A DNA stretch of 56,261 bases from Rubellimicrobium sp. (GCA_020852925.1 JADYZU010000005.1:1-56261); one strand, 5' to 3'. Counted from the stretch's first letter, positions 30,716 to 40,638 are shown. Numbers and translations: made by a program. The notes: generated from the letters alone by a model not told the origin.

Positions 30716-30943
30716 ATGCGCCTTACCAAGACCCTCACTGCCGTCGCCGTCGCCGCGATGACCGCCACCTCGGCCATGGCCGGCGGCCTTGCTCCCGCCG
30801 CCCCCGAGCCCACCGTCGTGGTCCCGGTCGAGCCCCCCGCCCAGCGATCGTCCTGGGGCATCATCCTGCCGATCCTCGGCGTGGCGCTGCTCATCGGTCT
30901 GGCCTCTTCGGGTCACGACGAAGAAGATCAGCCCGCGACTTGA
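30716..30943 (+). CDS. Small exported membrane peptide, copy A (75 aa)
   Basis: It begins MRLTKTLTAVAVAAMTATSA with signal cleavage expected after AMA (residue 22). A short proline-rich segment follows (about 24-43, with EPTVVVPVEPP), then one membrane helix (SWGIILPILGVALLIGL, about 46-62) and an acidic tail SSGHDEEDQPAT. The position after yjbF and the small size recall YjbE of E. coli, but there is no clear sequence match. ATG follows CGGAGAAATGAC. It is nearly identical to the gene at 31161-31379. Confidence 0.82.
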   Translation: MRLTKTLTAVAVAAMTATSAMAGGLAPAAPEPTVVVPVEPPAQRSSWGIILPILGVALLIGLASSGHDEEDQPAT

Positions 30944-30954
30944 TCGTCCCCCGA

Positions 30955-30979
30955 CTGCTGCCGGCGCGACCGGCAGCAG
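30955..30979. other. Hairpin after small peptide gene A
   Basis: Perfect inverted repeat CTGCTGCCGG (30955-30964) / CCGGCAGCAG (30970-30979) with a 5-base loop. No T tract follows, so it is more likely an mRNA-stabilising hairpin than an intrinsic terminator. Confidence 0.55.
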
Positions 30980-31160
30980 TGCCCCTGCGCCCGATTGCCG
31001 GGACGATAGACCATGCTGTGCCGTCAGACTGTTGCAATTTTGCGCGCCATTGACCAATCATCCGGAATTGCCAAAGCAGGTTGCCGACAACCTTCTTGAG
31101 TCGGAAAGCGGATGGCAGTATAGCCGGAACAACGCTTTGTTTTGCAACTGGAGTAGAGAC

Positions 31161-31379
31161 ATGCGCCTCACCAAGACCATCACCGCCGTCGCCGTCGCCG
31201 CGATGACCGCCACCTCGGCCATGGCCGGTGGCCTTGCCCCCGCCGCCCCCGACACCACCGTCGTGGTCCCGGTCGAGCCCCCCGCCCAGCGTTCGTCCTG
31301 GGGCATCATCCTGCCGATCCTCGGCGTGGCGCTGCTCATCGGCCTGGCCTCCTCGGGCCACGACGAAGAAGAAGTCTGA
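31161..31379 (+). CDS. Small exported membrane peptide, copy B (72 aa)
   Basis: Tandem paralogue of the gene at 30716-30943, with the same signal, proline-rich segment, membrane helix and acidic tail. By eye the two coding sequences differ at 11 of the first 210 bases, and 8 of these are silent, so the peptide is under selection. It ends at DEEEV, shorter than copy A. ATG follows GGAGTAGAGAC. A strong terminator follows 34 bases after the stop. The function is unknown. Confidence 0.82.
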   Translation: MRLTKTITAVAVAAMTATSAMAGGLAPAAPDTTVVVPVEPPAQRSSWGIILPILGVALLIGLASSGHDEEEV

Positions 31380-31413
31380 TCCGATCGCGCCGCGCAAGCG
31401 GCCGACTGGCGAG

Positions 31414-31439
31414 GGGCGGATCGCAAGATCCGCCCTTTT
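31414..31439 (+). terminator. Rho-independent terminator after small peptide gene B
   Basis: Perfect inverted repeat GGGCGGATC (31414-31422) / GATCCGCCC (31427-31435) with a GCAA tetraloop, followed by TTTT. It ends the plus-strand yjbHF-small-peptide region, which faces holA. Confidence 0.88.
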
Positions 31440-31474
31440 CCTTTTCTGCACGAAGAGCGCAAGGGCGTCCCTGA

Positions 31475-32494
31475 TCAGCGCCGCATCCGCGCAAGCCGGA
31501 TCAGCAGGCGTTCGACCAGCGCTTGCTGTGGCGCGGTATCGGCCGAGCGCAGTTGCAGGTCGCAATCCACGACCAGGCCAAGGGCCGTTCCCAGCGCCCC
31601 GGTGCCCCATTGCCCGGCCTGCCGCACCATCAGGTCGCGCCGGCGGAATCCGCCCCTGAAGCCCATGCGCTGCGCCGCCCCGGCGGGGCCGGCGGGATCG
31701 GCGGCCATCTGGTGCAGTTGCCGCACCCGCCGCCCCAGGGCGATGACGATGGCCACCGGGGTGGTCCCCTGCGCCAGCAACCGCCGCAGCAGGTCGGCCA
31801 GCCGCCCTTCGTCACGGTCCAGCACCACGTCGCAGAGCGTATCGACATCCGCCTCGTATGAGGCCGGGGCGCAGGCGGCGACATCCTCGGGCGTGACCTC
31901 GCCCGGCGCCCCATGCATGTAGAGGCCGAGTTTCTCGACCGTCTGGCGAAAATCGCCCGGATCGAGCATCTGCGCCAGATCGGCAAGGTCGCGCCGCGCC
32001 CCGCTGCCGACCCGGGTCAGACCCGCCGCCGCCAGCAGCGCGGCGATTTCCTCGGGCCCGGGCGGTTCGTCATAGAGCGTGATGGCATAGGCGCCCCTGG
32101 CGCCCTCGAACAGCTTGCGCAGGGCCGAACGCGGGGTCAGCGTTCCGGCCGTCACCACGATCCGGGCATCCCCGGCCTTCCAGTCATTCAGGACATCGCG
32201 GATCGGTTCGACCAGCGAGTCGGTCGCGTCCTCGACCACGACCGCGCGCGGGCCGGGAAAGAACCCGGTGGCGCGGGTCGCATCGGACAGCAGCGCCGGA
32301 TCCCTGCGCAGGTCGGCGCCGGCGATGCGGGTCAGGCGCATTTCCGCCTCGCCCTCGGGCCCGGTCATGGCCAGGGTCACGCGCGCCCGTGCCTCGGCCA
32401 CGCGCATCGCATCCTCGCCCGAGATCAGCAGGCCCGCCGCGCCGGGATCGGGCTTGCGCAGGAAGGCGGCGGCATCGCGTCCCCTGAGCTGCAT
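31475..32494 (-). CDS. holA: DNA polymerase III delta subunit HolA
   Basis: Clamp-loader subunit that opens the beta clamp. The 339-aa protein matches alphaproteobacterial HolA: MQLRGRDAAAFLRKPDP, AAGLLISGEDAMRVAEAR (GxD), FFPGPRAVVVEDATD and RRVRQLHQMAAD. It starts directly at the end of lptE (TGA immediately followed by ATG), so it is the last gene of the DUF3576-leuS-lptE-holA group. Confidence 0.94.
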   Translation of the reverse strand: MQLRGRDAAAFLRKPDPGAAGLLISGEDAMRVAEARARVTLAMTGPEGEAEMRLTRIAGADLRRDPALLSDATRATGFFPGPRAVVVEDATDSLVEPIRDVLNDWKAGDARIVVTAGTLTPRSALRKLFEGARGAYAITLYDEPPGPEEIAALLAAAGLTRVGSGARRDLADLAQMLDPGDFRQTVEKLGLYMHGAPGEVTPEDVAACAPASYEADVDTLCDVVLDRDEGRLADLLRRLLAQGTTPVAIVIALGRRVRQLHQMAADPAGPAGAAQRMGFRGGFRRRDLMVRQAGQWGTGALGTALGLVVDCDLQLRSADTAPQQALVERLLIRLARMRR

Positions 32495-32992
32495 TCACCC
32501 CTCCGGATCGAGGGTGAGGATCTGCGCCACAATCGCGTCGGCCAGCATCACCGCCAGCCGTTCGCGCGCGTCGATCGCCCCCGCGCGCAGGGCCACGGTA
32601 TTGTTGCCGCCGGCATCATGCCCGGCAAAGGCGCGGGCCACCCCCTCGCCGATCAGGCGTTCGCCGGCGATGTCGCTCAGGCGCCAGCCGGCCTCTCCCA
32701 CAAGGGTGTTGCGGCGGATGGTGGCGTCGGCGCCGTAGGCGGCAGCGGTTTCGGTCACCTCCAGGGTCACCGCGAGATGCCAGCGCGCGCTGTCGCTGCG
32801 GCCCAGCCGGTCCTCGAGCGTGGAAAGCAGCCGGTAGCCGTCCTCGGTCCTGGGGGCGGTGATCGCGGTGGCGTGGCGCATGGCCCCGCCCGCGCCGCCG
32901 GGGCCATGGACCGGGACGAAACCGCAACCGGTCAGGACAAGGGCGGCGCCCCCCGCAACGAAAAGGCGCCGGCCTGTCCTAGACCACCACAT
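32495..32992 (-). CDS. lptE: LPS assembly lipoprotein LptE
   Basis: A 165-aa lipoprotein with lipobox LTGC (signal [24 protein letters not shown]). In the outer membrane LptE plugs the LptD barrel and helps insert LPS. The context leuS-lptE-holA is the conserved one, and the short beta-rich mature domain ([32 protein letters not shown]) fits LptE/RlpB. It overlaps the end of leuS by 14 bases. Confidence 0.92.
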   Translation of the reverse strand: MWWSRTGRRLFVAGGAALVLTGCGFVPVHGPGGAGGAMRHATAITAPRTEDGYRLLSTLEDRLGRSDSARWHLAVTLEVTETAAAYGADATIRRNTLVGEAGWRLSDIAGERLIGEGVARAFAGHDAGGNNTVALRAGAIDARERLAVMLADAIVAQILTLDPEG

Positions 32993-35525
32993 TGACGATC
33001 CGGCCCGGCACGACGATGAGCTTTTTCGGCAACGCCCCCTCGAGCGCGCGGATCACCCCCGGAGCGGCCATGACAAGGGCCTCGACCTCGGCCGCGGGCA
33101 TGGACTTGGGCACGGTGATCTCGCCCCGCCGCTTGCCGTTCACCTGGATCGGCAGGGTCACCTCGTCGCGGGCCAGCATGGCCGGGTCGGCCTTGGGCCA
33201 GGGCGCGTCCGCGATCAGGCCCTCACCGCCCAGAAGCGCCCAGATTTCCTCGCTCAGATGCGGGGTCATCGGTGCCATGAGTTGCGCAAGGGTGCGGACC
33301 GCCTGCCGCCGGGCGGTGCCGCCGGCCTCGGCCTTGGAGAGGGTGCCGGTAAAGGCATAAAGCCGGGCGATCGCCGCGTTGAAGCCAAAGCTCTCCACGC
33401 CGGCGGTCACCTCCTCGATCGTGCGGTGCATGGCGCGCAGCAGGTCCGCGTCGTCCTTGCCGCTGCCTTCGGGCCCATGGGCGGCCTCTTGCGCCAGGCG
33501 CCAGACGCGGGACAGGTGGCGGTTCGCGGCCTCGGCCCCCGAGGCGGTCCATTCCACGTCACGTTCGGGCGGGCTGTCCGACAGCACGAACCAGCGCGCG
33601 GTATCGGCGCCGTATTGCGCGACGATGTTCACCGGATCGACCACGTTCTTCTTGGACTTCGACATCTTGGCCGAAGGGATGATCTGCACCGCCTCGCCCG
33701 TGGACCTGAGGTGCCCGTCCTCGACATCCTCGGGAAAGTGGTAGACCGGGCGGCCCTGCGCATCGCGGGTCTGATAGATCTCGTGCGTGACCATGCCCTG
33801 CGTGAACAGCGCGTCAAAGGGTTCGGCGCAATGCGCGGGCAGGTGGCCGGTCTCGATCATCGCCCGGGCGAAGAAACGCGAATAGAGTAGGTGCAGGATC
33901 GCGTGTTCGATGCCGCCGATATACTGATCGACGTTCATCCAGTAGGCGGCATCCTCGCTCACCGTGGGGGTGGCGGCGCGGGGCGCGGTGAAGCGGGCGT
34001 AATACCACGAGGAATCGACAAAGGTATCCATCGTGTCGGTCTCGCGCCGCGCGGGGGCGCCGCATTGCGGGCAGGCACAGTCGCGCCAGGTCGGGTGCCG
34101 GTCCAGCGGGTTGCCCGGAATGTCGAAACTCACGTCATCGGGCAGGCGGACGGGCAGGTTCTCCTTGCGCTCGGGCACCACGCCGCAGGCGGTGCAATGC
34201 ACCACCGGGATCGGGCAGCCCCAGTAGCGCTGACGCGACAGGCCCCAGTCGCGCAGGCGGAACCGGGTGATGCCGGCGCCAAGGCCGATCCCCTCGCAAT
34301 GGGCGATGGCGGCATCGACGGCCTCGGCCCCGGTCTGCACCCCGGCCCCCGCGAACCCGCGGATATAGCGCACGCGCTGGTCCTTTGGCGGCACATAGGC
34401 CTCGGGCAGGGGGGCCTCGTCCGCGCCTTCGGCGACAAAGACCGGCGGGATCGGCAGGGCGTATTTGGTGGCAAAGTCGAAATCGCGCTGGTCATGCGCC
34501 GGACAGCCGAAGATGGCGCCGGTGCCGTAGTCCATCAGGATGAAATTGGCGATCCAGACCGGAAGGGTCTCTCCCGCGCGCAGCGGATGGCGCACGCGCA
34601 GCCCGGTGTCATGCCCAAGCTTTTCCGCCGTCTCCATCGCCTCTTCGGTGGTGCCGCCCTGCCGCGCGCGGGCGCAGAACGCGGCGACATCGGCGCTTTG
34701 TGCCTCGAGCGCGCGGGCAAGCGGGTGGTCGGGCGAGATGCCGACGAAACTTGCGCCCAGCAGGGTATCGGGGCGGGTGGTATAGACCTCGATCCGGTCG
34801 TGCCCGGCGGCGGGAACGGTCAGGTCGAAGGCGAATTGCAGGCCCCGGCTCTTGCCGATCCAGTTGGCCTGCATCAGCTTCACCTTGGCGGGCCAGTCGT
34901 CCAGCCGGTCAAGCGCCGCCAGCAGTTCGTCCGAATACTTCGAGATGCGGAAGAACCATTGCACGAGTTCGCGCCGCTCGACCTCGGCGCCGGAACGCCA
35001 GCCCTTGCCGTCGATCACCTGCTCGTTGGCGAGCACGGTCATGTCCACCGGATCCCAGTTCACCACCGCCGCCTTGCGATACACAAGGCCGGCCTTCAGC
35101 ATGTCGAGGAACAGCGCCTGCTGCTGGCCGTAGTATTCCACGTCGCAGGTGGCGAACTCGCGGCTCCAGTCAAGGGACCAGCCCATCGGCCGCATCTGCG
35201 ACTTCATCTCGCGGATGTTGTCGTAGGTCCAGGTCGCCGGATGCCCGCCGGATGCCATGGCGGCGTTTTCGGCCGGCATCCCGAAAGCGTCCCAGCCCAT
35301 CGGGTGCAGGACGTTGAACCCCTGCGCCTTCTTGTAGCGGGCCACCACGTCGCCCATGGTGTAGTTGCGCACATGGCCCATGTGGATGCGCCCCGAGGGA
35401 TAGGGGAACATCTCGAGGACGTAATACTTGGGGCGCGCTGGATCACGGGTGGCGCGGAAGGTGCCGGCCTTTTCCCAGGCCTCCTGCCATCTGGTTTCGA
35501 TCTCGGCGGCGGAATAACGTGACAT
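32979..35525 (-). CDS. leuS: Leucyl-tRNA synthetase
   Basis: Class I aminoacyl-tRNA synthetase that charges tRNA-Leu. The product is 848 aa from ATG 35525 ([17 protein letters not shown]), the normal length. The HIGH motif is HMGH at 48-51 ([18 protein letters not shown]). KMSKS is at 620-624 ([14 protein letters not shown]). The CP1 editing insertion is present ([18 protein letters not shown]) and the C-terminal anticodon-binding domain follows. The frame extends upstream of 35525, but that part is unlike the family. It is followed, with overlap, by lptE. Confidence 0.98.
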   Translation of the reverse strand: MSRYSAAEIETRWQEAWEKAGTFRATRDPARPKYYVLEMFPYPSGRIHMGHVRNYTMGDVVARYKKAQGFNVLHPMGWDAFGMPAENAAMASGGHPATWTYDNIREMKSQMRPMGWSLDWSREFATCDVEYYGQQQALFLDMLKAGLVYRKAAVVNWDPVDMTVLANEQVIDGKGWRSGAEVERRELVQWFFRISKYSDELLAALDRLDDWPAKVKLMQANWIGKSRGLQFAFDLTVPAAGHDRIEVYTTRPDTLLGASFVGISPDHPLARALEAQSADVAAFCARARQGGTTEEAMETAEKLGHDTGLRVRHPLRAGETLPVWIANFILMDYGTGAIFGCPAHDQRDFDFATKYALPIPPVFVAEGADEAPLPEAYVPPKDQRVRYIRGFAGAGVQTGAEAVDAAIAHCEGIGLGAGITRFRLRDWGLSRQRYWGCPIPVVHCTACGVVPERKENLPVRLPDDVSFDIPGNPLDRHPTWRDCACPQCGAPARRETDTMDTFVDSSWYYARFTAPRAATPTVSEDAAYWMNVDQYIGGIEHAILHLLYSRFFARAMIETGHLPAHCAEPFDALFTQGMVTHEIYQTRDAQGRPVYHFPEDVEDGHLRSTGEAVQIIPSAKMSKSKKNVVDPVNIVAQYGADTARWFVLSDSPPERDVEWTASGAEAANRHLSRVWRLAQEAAHGPEGSGKDDADLLRAMHRTIEEVTAGVESFGFNAAIARLYAFTGTLSKAEAGGTARRQAVRTLAQLMAPMTPHLSEEIWALLGGEGLIADAPWPKADPAMLARDEVTLPIQVNGKRRGEITVPKSMPAAEVEALVMAAPGVIRALEGALPKKLIVVPGRIVNVVV

Positions 35526-35595
35526 CTGGCGTCCTGTGGCTGGCCCTCGCGCCGGATGTAGCGCAGCGACGGGCCAAGGGCCAGATGGCGCGCGC

Positions 35596-36006
35596 CTAGA
35601 GCCTGCGGTCGGCGATCCGCAACTGCCGGGCCCGGTCAAGGATCGCGTCCTCGAGTGCGCGTTGCGTGGCGCGGTTCACCGGCCCGGAACGGGTGGCCAG
35701 CGCGACATTCAGCGACCGCGCCTCAAGCGCGGGGTCGCTGACATGGACGGTGGCGCGATAGGGGGTGCCGCCGCCGGGCGGGGTGCCGTAGCCCATGACG
35801 ATGACGCCGGTGAAGGGATCGACACTTTCGACCGGCATGAAATCGAGGACATCCAGCGCGGCCGTCCAGAGATAGCGGTTCACCGCCACCTGTTCGGCGC
35901 CGCGCACCCTGGTCGCCTGCTGCGGTTCGGAGCGGCCGCCGCAGGCCGACAGGCCCAGCGCGAGCACAACAAGGACGGTCGGGCGGACAAGGGCGGTCAG
36001 GCGCAT
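35596..36006 (-). CDS. DUF3576 domain lipoprotein
   Basis: A 136-aa lipoprotein with lipobox LSAC (signal [24 protein letters not shown]). The mature part has [40 protein letters not shown] and an Arg-rich end with [16 protein letters not shown], fitting DUF3576. The function is unknown. The location 70 bases before leuS is shared with related genomes, so an envelope or LPS-assembly role with lptE is plausible but unproven. Confidence 0.88.
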   Translation of the reverse strand: MRLTALVRPTVLVVLALGLSACGGRSEPQQATRVRGAEQVAVNRYLWTAALDVLDFMPVESVDPFTGVIVMGYGTPPGGGTPYRATVHVSDPALEARSLNVALATRSGPVNRATQRALEDAILDRARQLRIADRRL

Positions 36007-36093
36007 GGGCCCCTCGGGATCTGGCGATGCTGCTGAATCTGTAGCGAAGCGTTCCGGTCGGGACAAGCCTTGGCTGGAACCGGGCAGCGCAAA

Positions 36094-36121
36094 CAGAAAG
36101 AGCGGGCCAAGGCCCGCTCTT
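36094..36121 (-). terminator. Rho-independent terminator of the porin gene
   Basis: Inverted repeat AAGAGCGGG (36098-36106) / CCCGCTCTT (36113-36121). Read on the minus strand, the stem is followed by CTGTTT. It lies 37 bases after the porin stop. Confidence 0.75.
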
Positions 36122-36157
36122 CCGTTCCACGAGGGAACCCCGTCAGGGGTGGGTCGC

Positions 36158-37219
36158 TCAGAACGTGAACGAGACCCAGGCAGTCGCGCCTTCCTGATAC
36201 TCGGGGGCGCCGATCGCGTCTTCGGTGCTGTGGTCGTCGTCCACCGCGTAGGACACGCCGAGAACCGCGTTCTCGCCGAGGTCGAAGGTGCCGGCAACGT
36301 AGTAGTCGTCACCCGAGGACACCATGCCGGCCAGGACGGTCAGGCCGTTGCCAACCGCGTAGGAGCCGTCGATGCCCCAGTCGGAGTCGCCAAACTCGGA
36401 GTCGTCGTAGTAGACGGTGGCCGAGATCGGGCCCGAGGCGTAGGTCGCCGACACGCCGTAGGCGTTGCCGTCGCCGTTGTCCTGCATCGCGTAGTAGGCG
36501 CCGACGGTGACCGGGCCGACCGGGTAGGAGCCCGAGATGCCGATCGAGGATTCGTCAAGGGTGGTGTCCATCGCGTAGGCGACCTTGACATCCGCACCGG
36601 CAAAGGTGGTGCCGACGCTCACGCCGAAGATGCCGTTGGCGTTGTAGTCGTCATTGCCATCGGCGAAGGCCGACTCGGCCTGGTAGCCGGCGGTGAAGTT
36701 GAAGTTGCCGAACGCGCCCGAGGCACCGACCGACAGCTGCTCGAGATCGGCGCCGTTCACGAGATACGACACCGAGGCGTTCACGCCGCCGTAGGTGATG
36801 TCGCCACGAAGAACCGGCGAGTCGGTGCCCGAGGTGAAGCCGTCGTTCTCCATCCCGGAGACGCCCGAGTAGTGCTTGTTCGCGGCGGTGTCGGTGGTGC
36901 CGAAGTAGAGGCCGGCGGTTTCCGAGGTCAGCGACAGGACGTAGTCGTAGGCGTCCAGGTCGTCGAGGCCGAGGTTGCCGGTGCTGGCCAGGTCGATGCC
37001 GACCGAGGCCGAGGCGGTCAGGCCGTTGTTCAGCGCCTTGCTCATGGTCAGGGCGACATCGGCCGACCAGTAGAAGCCGTAGTTGTTGTCGGTGTCATCG
37101 GCATCGACATAGGCGGTGTCGTTGTAACCCAGTTCGGCCGAGCCCGAGAAGGTCACTTCCGCGGCGGCGGCGCCGGCGAAGGCGAAGGCCGAGACGGAGG
37201 CGAGAAGGATGTGCTTCAT
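36158..37219 (-). CDS. Rhodobacter-type outer-membrane porin
   Basis: A 353-aa outer-membrane beta-barrel with signal MKHILLASVSAFAFAGAAAA, cut before EVTFSGSAELGY. It shows the alternating hydrophobic strands, many Gly, Asp and Tyr, acidic loops (DADDTDNNYG) and the C-terminal Phe (TAWVSFTF) required for barrel insertion. It resembles Porin_4 proteins of Rhodobacteraceae and probably forms a trimeric diffusion channel for small solutes. ATG 37219 follows GAGGGA by eight bases. A terminator lies downstream. Confidence 0.92.
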   Translation of the reverse strand: MKHILLASVSAFAFAGAAAAEVTFSGSAELGYNDTAYVDADDTDNNYGFYWSADVALTMSKALNNGLTASASVGIDLASTGNLGLDDLDAYDYVLSLTSETAGLYFGTTDTAANKHYSGVSGMENDGFTSGTDSPVLRGDITYGGVNASVSYLVNGADLEQLSVGASGAFGNFNFTAGYQAESAFADGNDDYNANGIFGVSVGTTFAGADVKVAYAMDTTLDESSIGISGSYPVGPVTVGAYYAMQDNGDGNAYGVSATYASGPISATVYYDDSEFGDSDWGIDGSYAVGNGLTVLAGMVSSGDDYYVAGTFDLGENAVLGVSYAVDDDHSTEDAIGAPEYQEGATAWVSFTF

Positions 37220-37433
37220 AGGAGATTCCCTCGTGTTTTGCATTCAAGCGAATGCCAGTCCAACCAGCATTGGATCGTATGTGCGCCGTTCCCCCCGGAC
37301 TCTCAAGCGATTTGGCCGGCGCCGTCGCCCGTGCCGCGAAAATGATGCAACATCGCCACACAGGTGCTAAGCGGGCCGTGGGCCGGCAAAACCGGCGGCT
37401 GACGGCAGCGACGGACGAAGAAGGGGCGACGGG

Positions 37434-38084
37434 ATGAGCGGGCTATCCACGATCCGGGAACGGGTGGCGGCGGCGGCCGGTGCGGCGGGGCGTGCCGCGG
37501 ATTCGGTGACGCTGATCGCGGTGAGCAAGACCCAGCCCGCGGACCGCATCGCCGCAGTTCTTGACGAAGGGCAGCGCGTCTTTGGCGAGAACCGCGTGCA
37601 GGAGGCCGAGGGGCGCTGGCCCCCGCTGCGCGCCGCGCGCGGCCCGATCGAACTGCACCTGATCGGCCCGCTCCAGACCAACAAGGCGCGCGCGGCGGTC
37701 ACGCTCTTTGACGCGATCCATACGGTGGACCGCCCCCGTCTGGTCGAGTCGCTGGCCCGGCTGGCGCAGGAGCGGGGGACGAGCCCGGATCTGTTCGTGC
37801 AGGTGAACACCGGGAACGAGCCGCAGAAGGCCGGCTGTGACCCGGACGGGGTTGACGCCCTGGTGGCACGGATGCGGGCGGCGGATCTGCCGGTGCGGGG
37901 CCTCATGTGCATTCCCCCGGCCGAGGGCGATCCGGTCCCGCATTTCCGCGCCCTTGCCGCCATGGCGGCGCGCAACGGGCTTGCCGGTCTCTCGATGGGC
38001 ATGAGCGCCGATTTCGAGGCCGCGATCGCCGAAGGGGCGACGCATGTGCGCGTGGGGTCCGCGATCTTTGGCGCGCGGGGGTAG
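37434..38084 (+). CDS. YggS family pyridoxal-phosphate homeostasis protein
   Basis: A 216-aa TIM-barrel PLP-binding protein (YggS/PLPBP). The PLP lysine is K32 (LIAVSKTQP). Other motifs are FGENRVQEAEGRW, LHLIGPLQTNKARAA, GLMCIPP and LSMGMSADFEAAIAEGATHVR-like, the phosphate-binding end. The family controls the level of free PLP and affects amino acid balance. It is divergent from the porin gene and convergent with the L,D-transpeptidase gene, with a 5-base gap. Confidence 0.95.
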   Translation: MSGLSTIRERVAAAAGAAGRAADSVTLIAVSKTQPADRIAAVLDEGQRVFGENRVQEAEGRWPPLRAARGPIELHLIGPLQTNKARAAVTLFDAIHTVDRPRLVESLARLAQERGTSPDLFVQVNTGNEPQKAGCDPDGVDALVARMRAADLPVRGLMCIPPAEGDPVPHFRALAAMAARNGLAGLSMGMSADFEAAIAEGATHVRVGSAIFGARG

Positions 38085-38089
38085 GGCGG

Positions 38090-38596
38090 TCAGCGCACGA
38101 TCAGCCGCGTGCCGGGCACGATTCGCGGCGCCAGTGCCAGAAGCGTGTCCCGCGCCAGCGCGATGCAGCCGGCGGTCGGCGCCCCCGGACGGCGCCACTG
38201 GTGCAGGAAGATGGCCGATCCGTGCCCGGCCCGGCCTTCGCGGTTCCAGTCGGTGAGGATCACCAGATCATAGAGCGGATCGGCGCGGCGCAGGTTTTCG
38301 TGCCCGAAGGGATGGGGCGCGCGCACCGGGCGGTTGTAGGCGGGATCGTCGGGATCGTCGGACCACAGGTCGCCGGGCCGGATCGGCCGGGCCCAGGGCG
38401 CGGGGCGCGCGATCCGGTCGGGGCGGAACAGCATGCCGGTGATGCGCAGCACCCCGCAGGGCGTGGCGCCGTCGCCCTCGCGCTTGGTGTCGGTGGTGCC
38501 GGTGCGACCGATGGTGCAGGGATGGATCCGGCCGCCGAACCGCAGCCCGCGCGGCATCAGGACCAGATCGCCCGGCCCGTATCCGGGCGGCGTCAC
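38090..38596 (-). CDS. L,D-transpeptidase (YkuD) family protein without signal peptide
   Basis: A 168-aa YkuD-domain protein. The catalytic motif is complete: H132 in [10 protein letters not shown] and nucleophile C144 in APTAGCIAL. The family makes 3-3 peptidoglycan cross-links or lipoprotein links in the periplasm, yet no signal or membrane segment is visible in this form. It starts at GTG 38596, whose last bases overlap the ribA stop (GTGA), indicating translational coupling with ribA. I recall similar short forms in other alphaproteobacteria; cytoplasmic activity or another export route would need testing. Confidence 0.87.
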   Translation of the reverse strand: MTPPGYGPGDLVLMPRGLRFGGRIHPCTIGRTGTTDTKREGDGATPCGVLRITGMLFRPDRIARPAPWARPIRPGDLWSDDPDDPAYNRPVRAPHPFGHENLRRADPLYDLVILTDWNREGRAGHGSAIFLHQWRRPGAPTAGCIALARDTLLALAPRIVPGTRLIVR

Positions 38597-39684
38597 AGAA
38601 GATGCCCGGATTTCGCGGCCTTGGTGGCCAGATACCCTTCGTTCAGGGGATTGCGCCCCACCCGCAGCGGCACCCGTTCCACCACTTCGATGCCGCTGTC
38701 GCGCATCCTGTCCAGCTTGGCGGGGTTGTTCGTCATCAGGCGCACGCGCCCGATCCCCATGCGGTGCAGGATCGCGGCGCCAAGGCGGAAATCGCGCTCG
38801 TCATCCTCGAAACCGAGGCGATGGTTGGCCTCGACCGTGTCGAAACCCTGATCCTGAAGGGAGTAGGCCCGCATCTTGTTGGCAAGGCCGATGCCGCGCC
38901 CCTCCTGATTGAGGTAGAGCAGGACGCCCGCGCCCTCCTCTCCCATCTGGGCAAGGGCGCCGCGCAGTTGCGGGCCGCAGTCGCATTTCAGGCTGCCCAG
39001 CAGATCGCCGGTGAAACAGGCCGAATGCAGCCGCACCAGCACCGGCAGGTTGCGGTCGGGGGTGCCGATCTCGACCGCGTAATGGTCCTCGCCCCCGTCC
39101 TGTGGCCGGAAGATGTGCAGGCGTCCGGCCTGTGACACGGCAAGCGGCACCCGGGCCGAGACCACGGCCGCCAGCGGCGAGAGCCCGTCATCCATCGCCT
39201 GCGCCGCCGCCACCAGGGCAAGCCCGTGCCGGGCGGCAAATCCCGCGGGATCCTCAAGCGGCGCCACCAGCGCGGCCGGCAGCAGGCGGGCGGATTTGGC
39301 GAGTCTGAGCGCGGCGCGGTGCAGGGTGGCGTCCCCCTCGCGCAGGGTGCGCAGCGGTCCCTTCATCGGCGCGCGCAGATCGTCGGCCGGGTCGGCGATG
39401 GCCCGGACCCAGTCGCAATCCGCCCCGGCCGGCAGCGCGATCCGCGCCAGATCGCCGTCATAGGCCCGCGCCTTGAGCGTGAGCGCGCGGCGCCCGGTCA
39501 CGGCAAGGATGGGCCCGAGCGGCAGGATCGCGCCAAGGCGGGCGGGGGTCGCCGTCTCGGCCGCAAGGACCAGCGCCCCCGCCCCGGCATCGGCCAGCAC
39601 CACCGGCACCCCCATGCGCAGGTCGCCCCGCGCGCGGGCAAGGCGTTCGGTGGCATCCGGGGCAAGGGCGCGGGCATCGGTCAT
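38593..39684 (-). CDS. ribA: GTP cyclohydrolase II RibA (with N-terminal extension)
   Basis: Catalyses the first step of riboflavin synthesis from GTP. The C-terminal GTP cyclohydrolase II domain has the zinc cysteines C223, C234 and C236 ([19 protein letters not shown]) and the GTP-binding [19 protein letters not shown], with [17 protein letters not shown] near the end. The N-terminal 180 residues are related to the DHBP synthase/GCHII-associated region, as in many alphaproteobacterial RibA proteins, but lack the RibB catalytic motifs. ATG 39684 was chosen by family fit; a further ATG at 39696 is possible. Confidence 0.95.
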   Translation of the reverse strand: MTDARALAPDATERLARARGDLRMGVPVVLADAGAGALVLAAETATPARLGAILPLGPILAVTGRRALTLKARAYDGDLARIALPAGADCDWVRAIADPADDLRAPMKGPLRTLREGDATLHRAALRLAKSARLLPAALVAPLEDPAGFAARHGLALVAAAQAMDDGLSPLAAVVSARVPLAVSQAGRLHIFRPQDGGEDHYAVEIGTPDRNLPVLVRLHSACFTGDLLGSLKCDCGPQLRGALAQMGEEGAGVLLYLNQEGRGIGLANKMRAYSLQDQGFDTVEANHRLGFEDDERDFRLGAAILHRMGIGRVRLMTNNPAKLDRMRDSGIEVVERVPLRVGRNPLNEGYLATKAAKSGHLL

Positions 39685-39878
39685 GGCGCCAGACATAGGC
39701 AGTCGCCCGCGCCATGACCAGTGACAGCGCATCCGTTGCCCGCGCAGGATGCCTGCGTTCCTGCAACAATCGGCCCGCCTGCGTCACCACTGCGTGAGGG
39801 TGCTGACACATGGCGCCCCCGCCCTTGCCGCCAGGCCCCCGCGCGGCAACCTTGGGCCGAAGATGCAAGGAGGCGCCC

Positions 39879-40565
39879 ATGGCACAACTTCGCAAGATCC
39901 TGCTGGTGGACGATGACGACGACCTGCGCGAGGCGCTGGGTGAACAACTGGTCATGACCGAGGATTTCGACGTGTTCGAGGCCGCGACCGGCGCGGATGC
40001 GCTGACCAAGGCGCGCACGGTCCACCACGATCTCGTCATCCTCGACGTGGGCCTGCCCGATATCGACGGCCGCGAACTGTGCAAGCTCATGCGCAAGCAG
40101 GGGGTCAAATGCCCGATCCTCATGCTGACCGGGCATGACGGCGACGCGGACGTGATCCTTGGGCTTGATTCGGGCGCGGACGACTATGTGACCAAGCCGT
40201 TCCGGTTCCCGGTGCTGCTGGCGCGGATCCGCGCGCTCCTGCGCAGCCACGAGGCATCCGAAGACGCGGTGTTCCAGCTTGGCCACTACACCTTCCGGCC
40301 GGCGCAGAAACTGCTGGTGACCGAGGACAACCGGAAGGTCCGCCTGACCGAGAAGGAGACCAGCATCCTGCGCTATCTCTATCGCGCCGGCGAGGCGGTG
40401 GTGCCGCGCGACACCCTGCTGCACGAGGTCTGGGGCTACAACGCCGGGGTGACGACCCACACGCTCGAGACGCATATCTACCGGCTTCGCCAGAAAATCG
40501 AACCGGATCCGTCCAATGCCCGCCTTCTTGTGACCGAATCGGGCGGCTACAAGCTGGTGGCATGA
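39879..40565 (+). CDS. OmpR-family response regulator (orphan)
   Basis: A 228-aa regulator with an N-terminal receiver domain (acidic pocket DDDDD at 11-15, phosphoacceptor D56 in LVILDVGLPDIDG, conserved Lys in DDYVTKPF) and a C-terminal winged-helix DNA-binding domain (LTEKETSILRYLYRAGEAVV, HTLETHIYRLRQKIEPD and LLVTESGGYKLV). ATG has an excellent ribosome site (AAGGAGG). No histidine kinase is nearby. It is divergent from ribA. The regulated genes are unknown. Confidence 0.94.
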   Translation: MAQLRKILLVDDDDDLREALGEQLVMTEDFDVFEAATGADALTKARTVHHDLVILDVGLPDIDGRELCKLMRKQGVKCPILMLTGHDGDADVILGLDSGADDYVTKPFRFPVLLARIRALLRSHEASEDAVFQLGHYTFRPAQKLLVTEDNRKVRLTEKETSILRYLYRAGEAVVPRDTLLHEVWGYNAGVTTHTLETHIYRLRQKIEPDPSNARLLVTESGGYKLVA

Positions 40566-40613
40566 GAGTTCCCGCCGGTGGCCGGGTCATGCCACCTCCT
40601 CCCTGTCAGACTG

Positions 40614-40638
40614 GCCCGGGCAAGTGCCCGGGCTTTTT
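40614..40638 (+). terminator. Rho-independent terminator of the response regulator gene
   Basis: Inverted repeat GCCCGGG (40614-40620) / CCCGGGC (40627-40633) followed by TTTTT, 48 bases after the stop codon. Confidence 0.87.
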
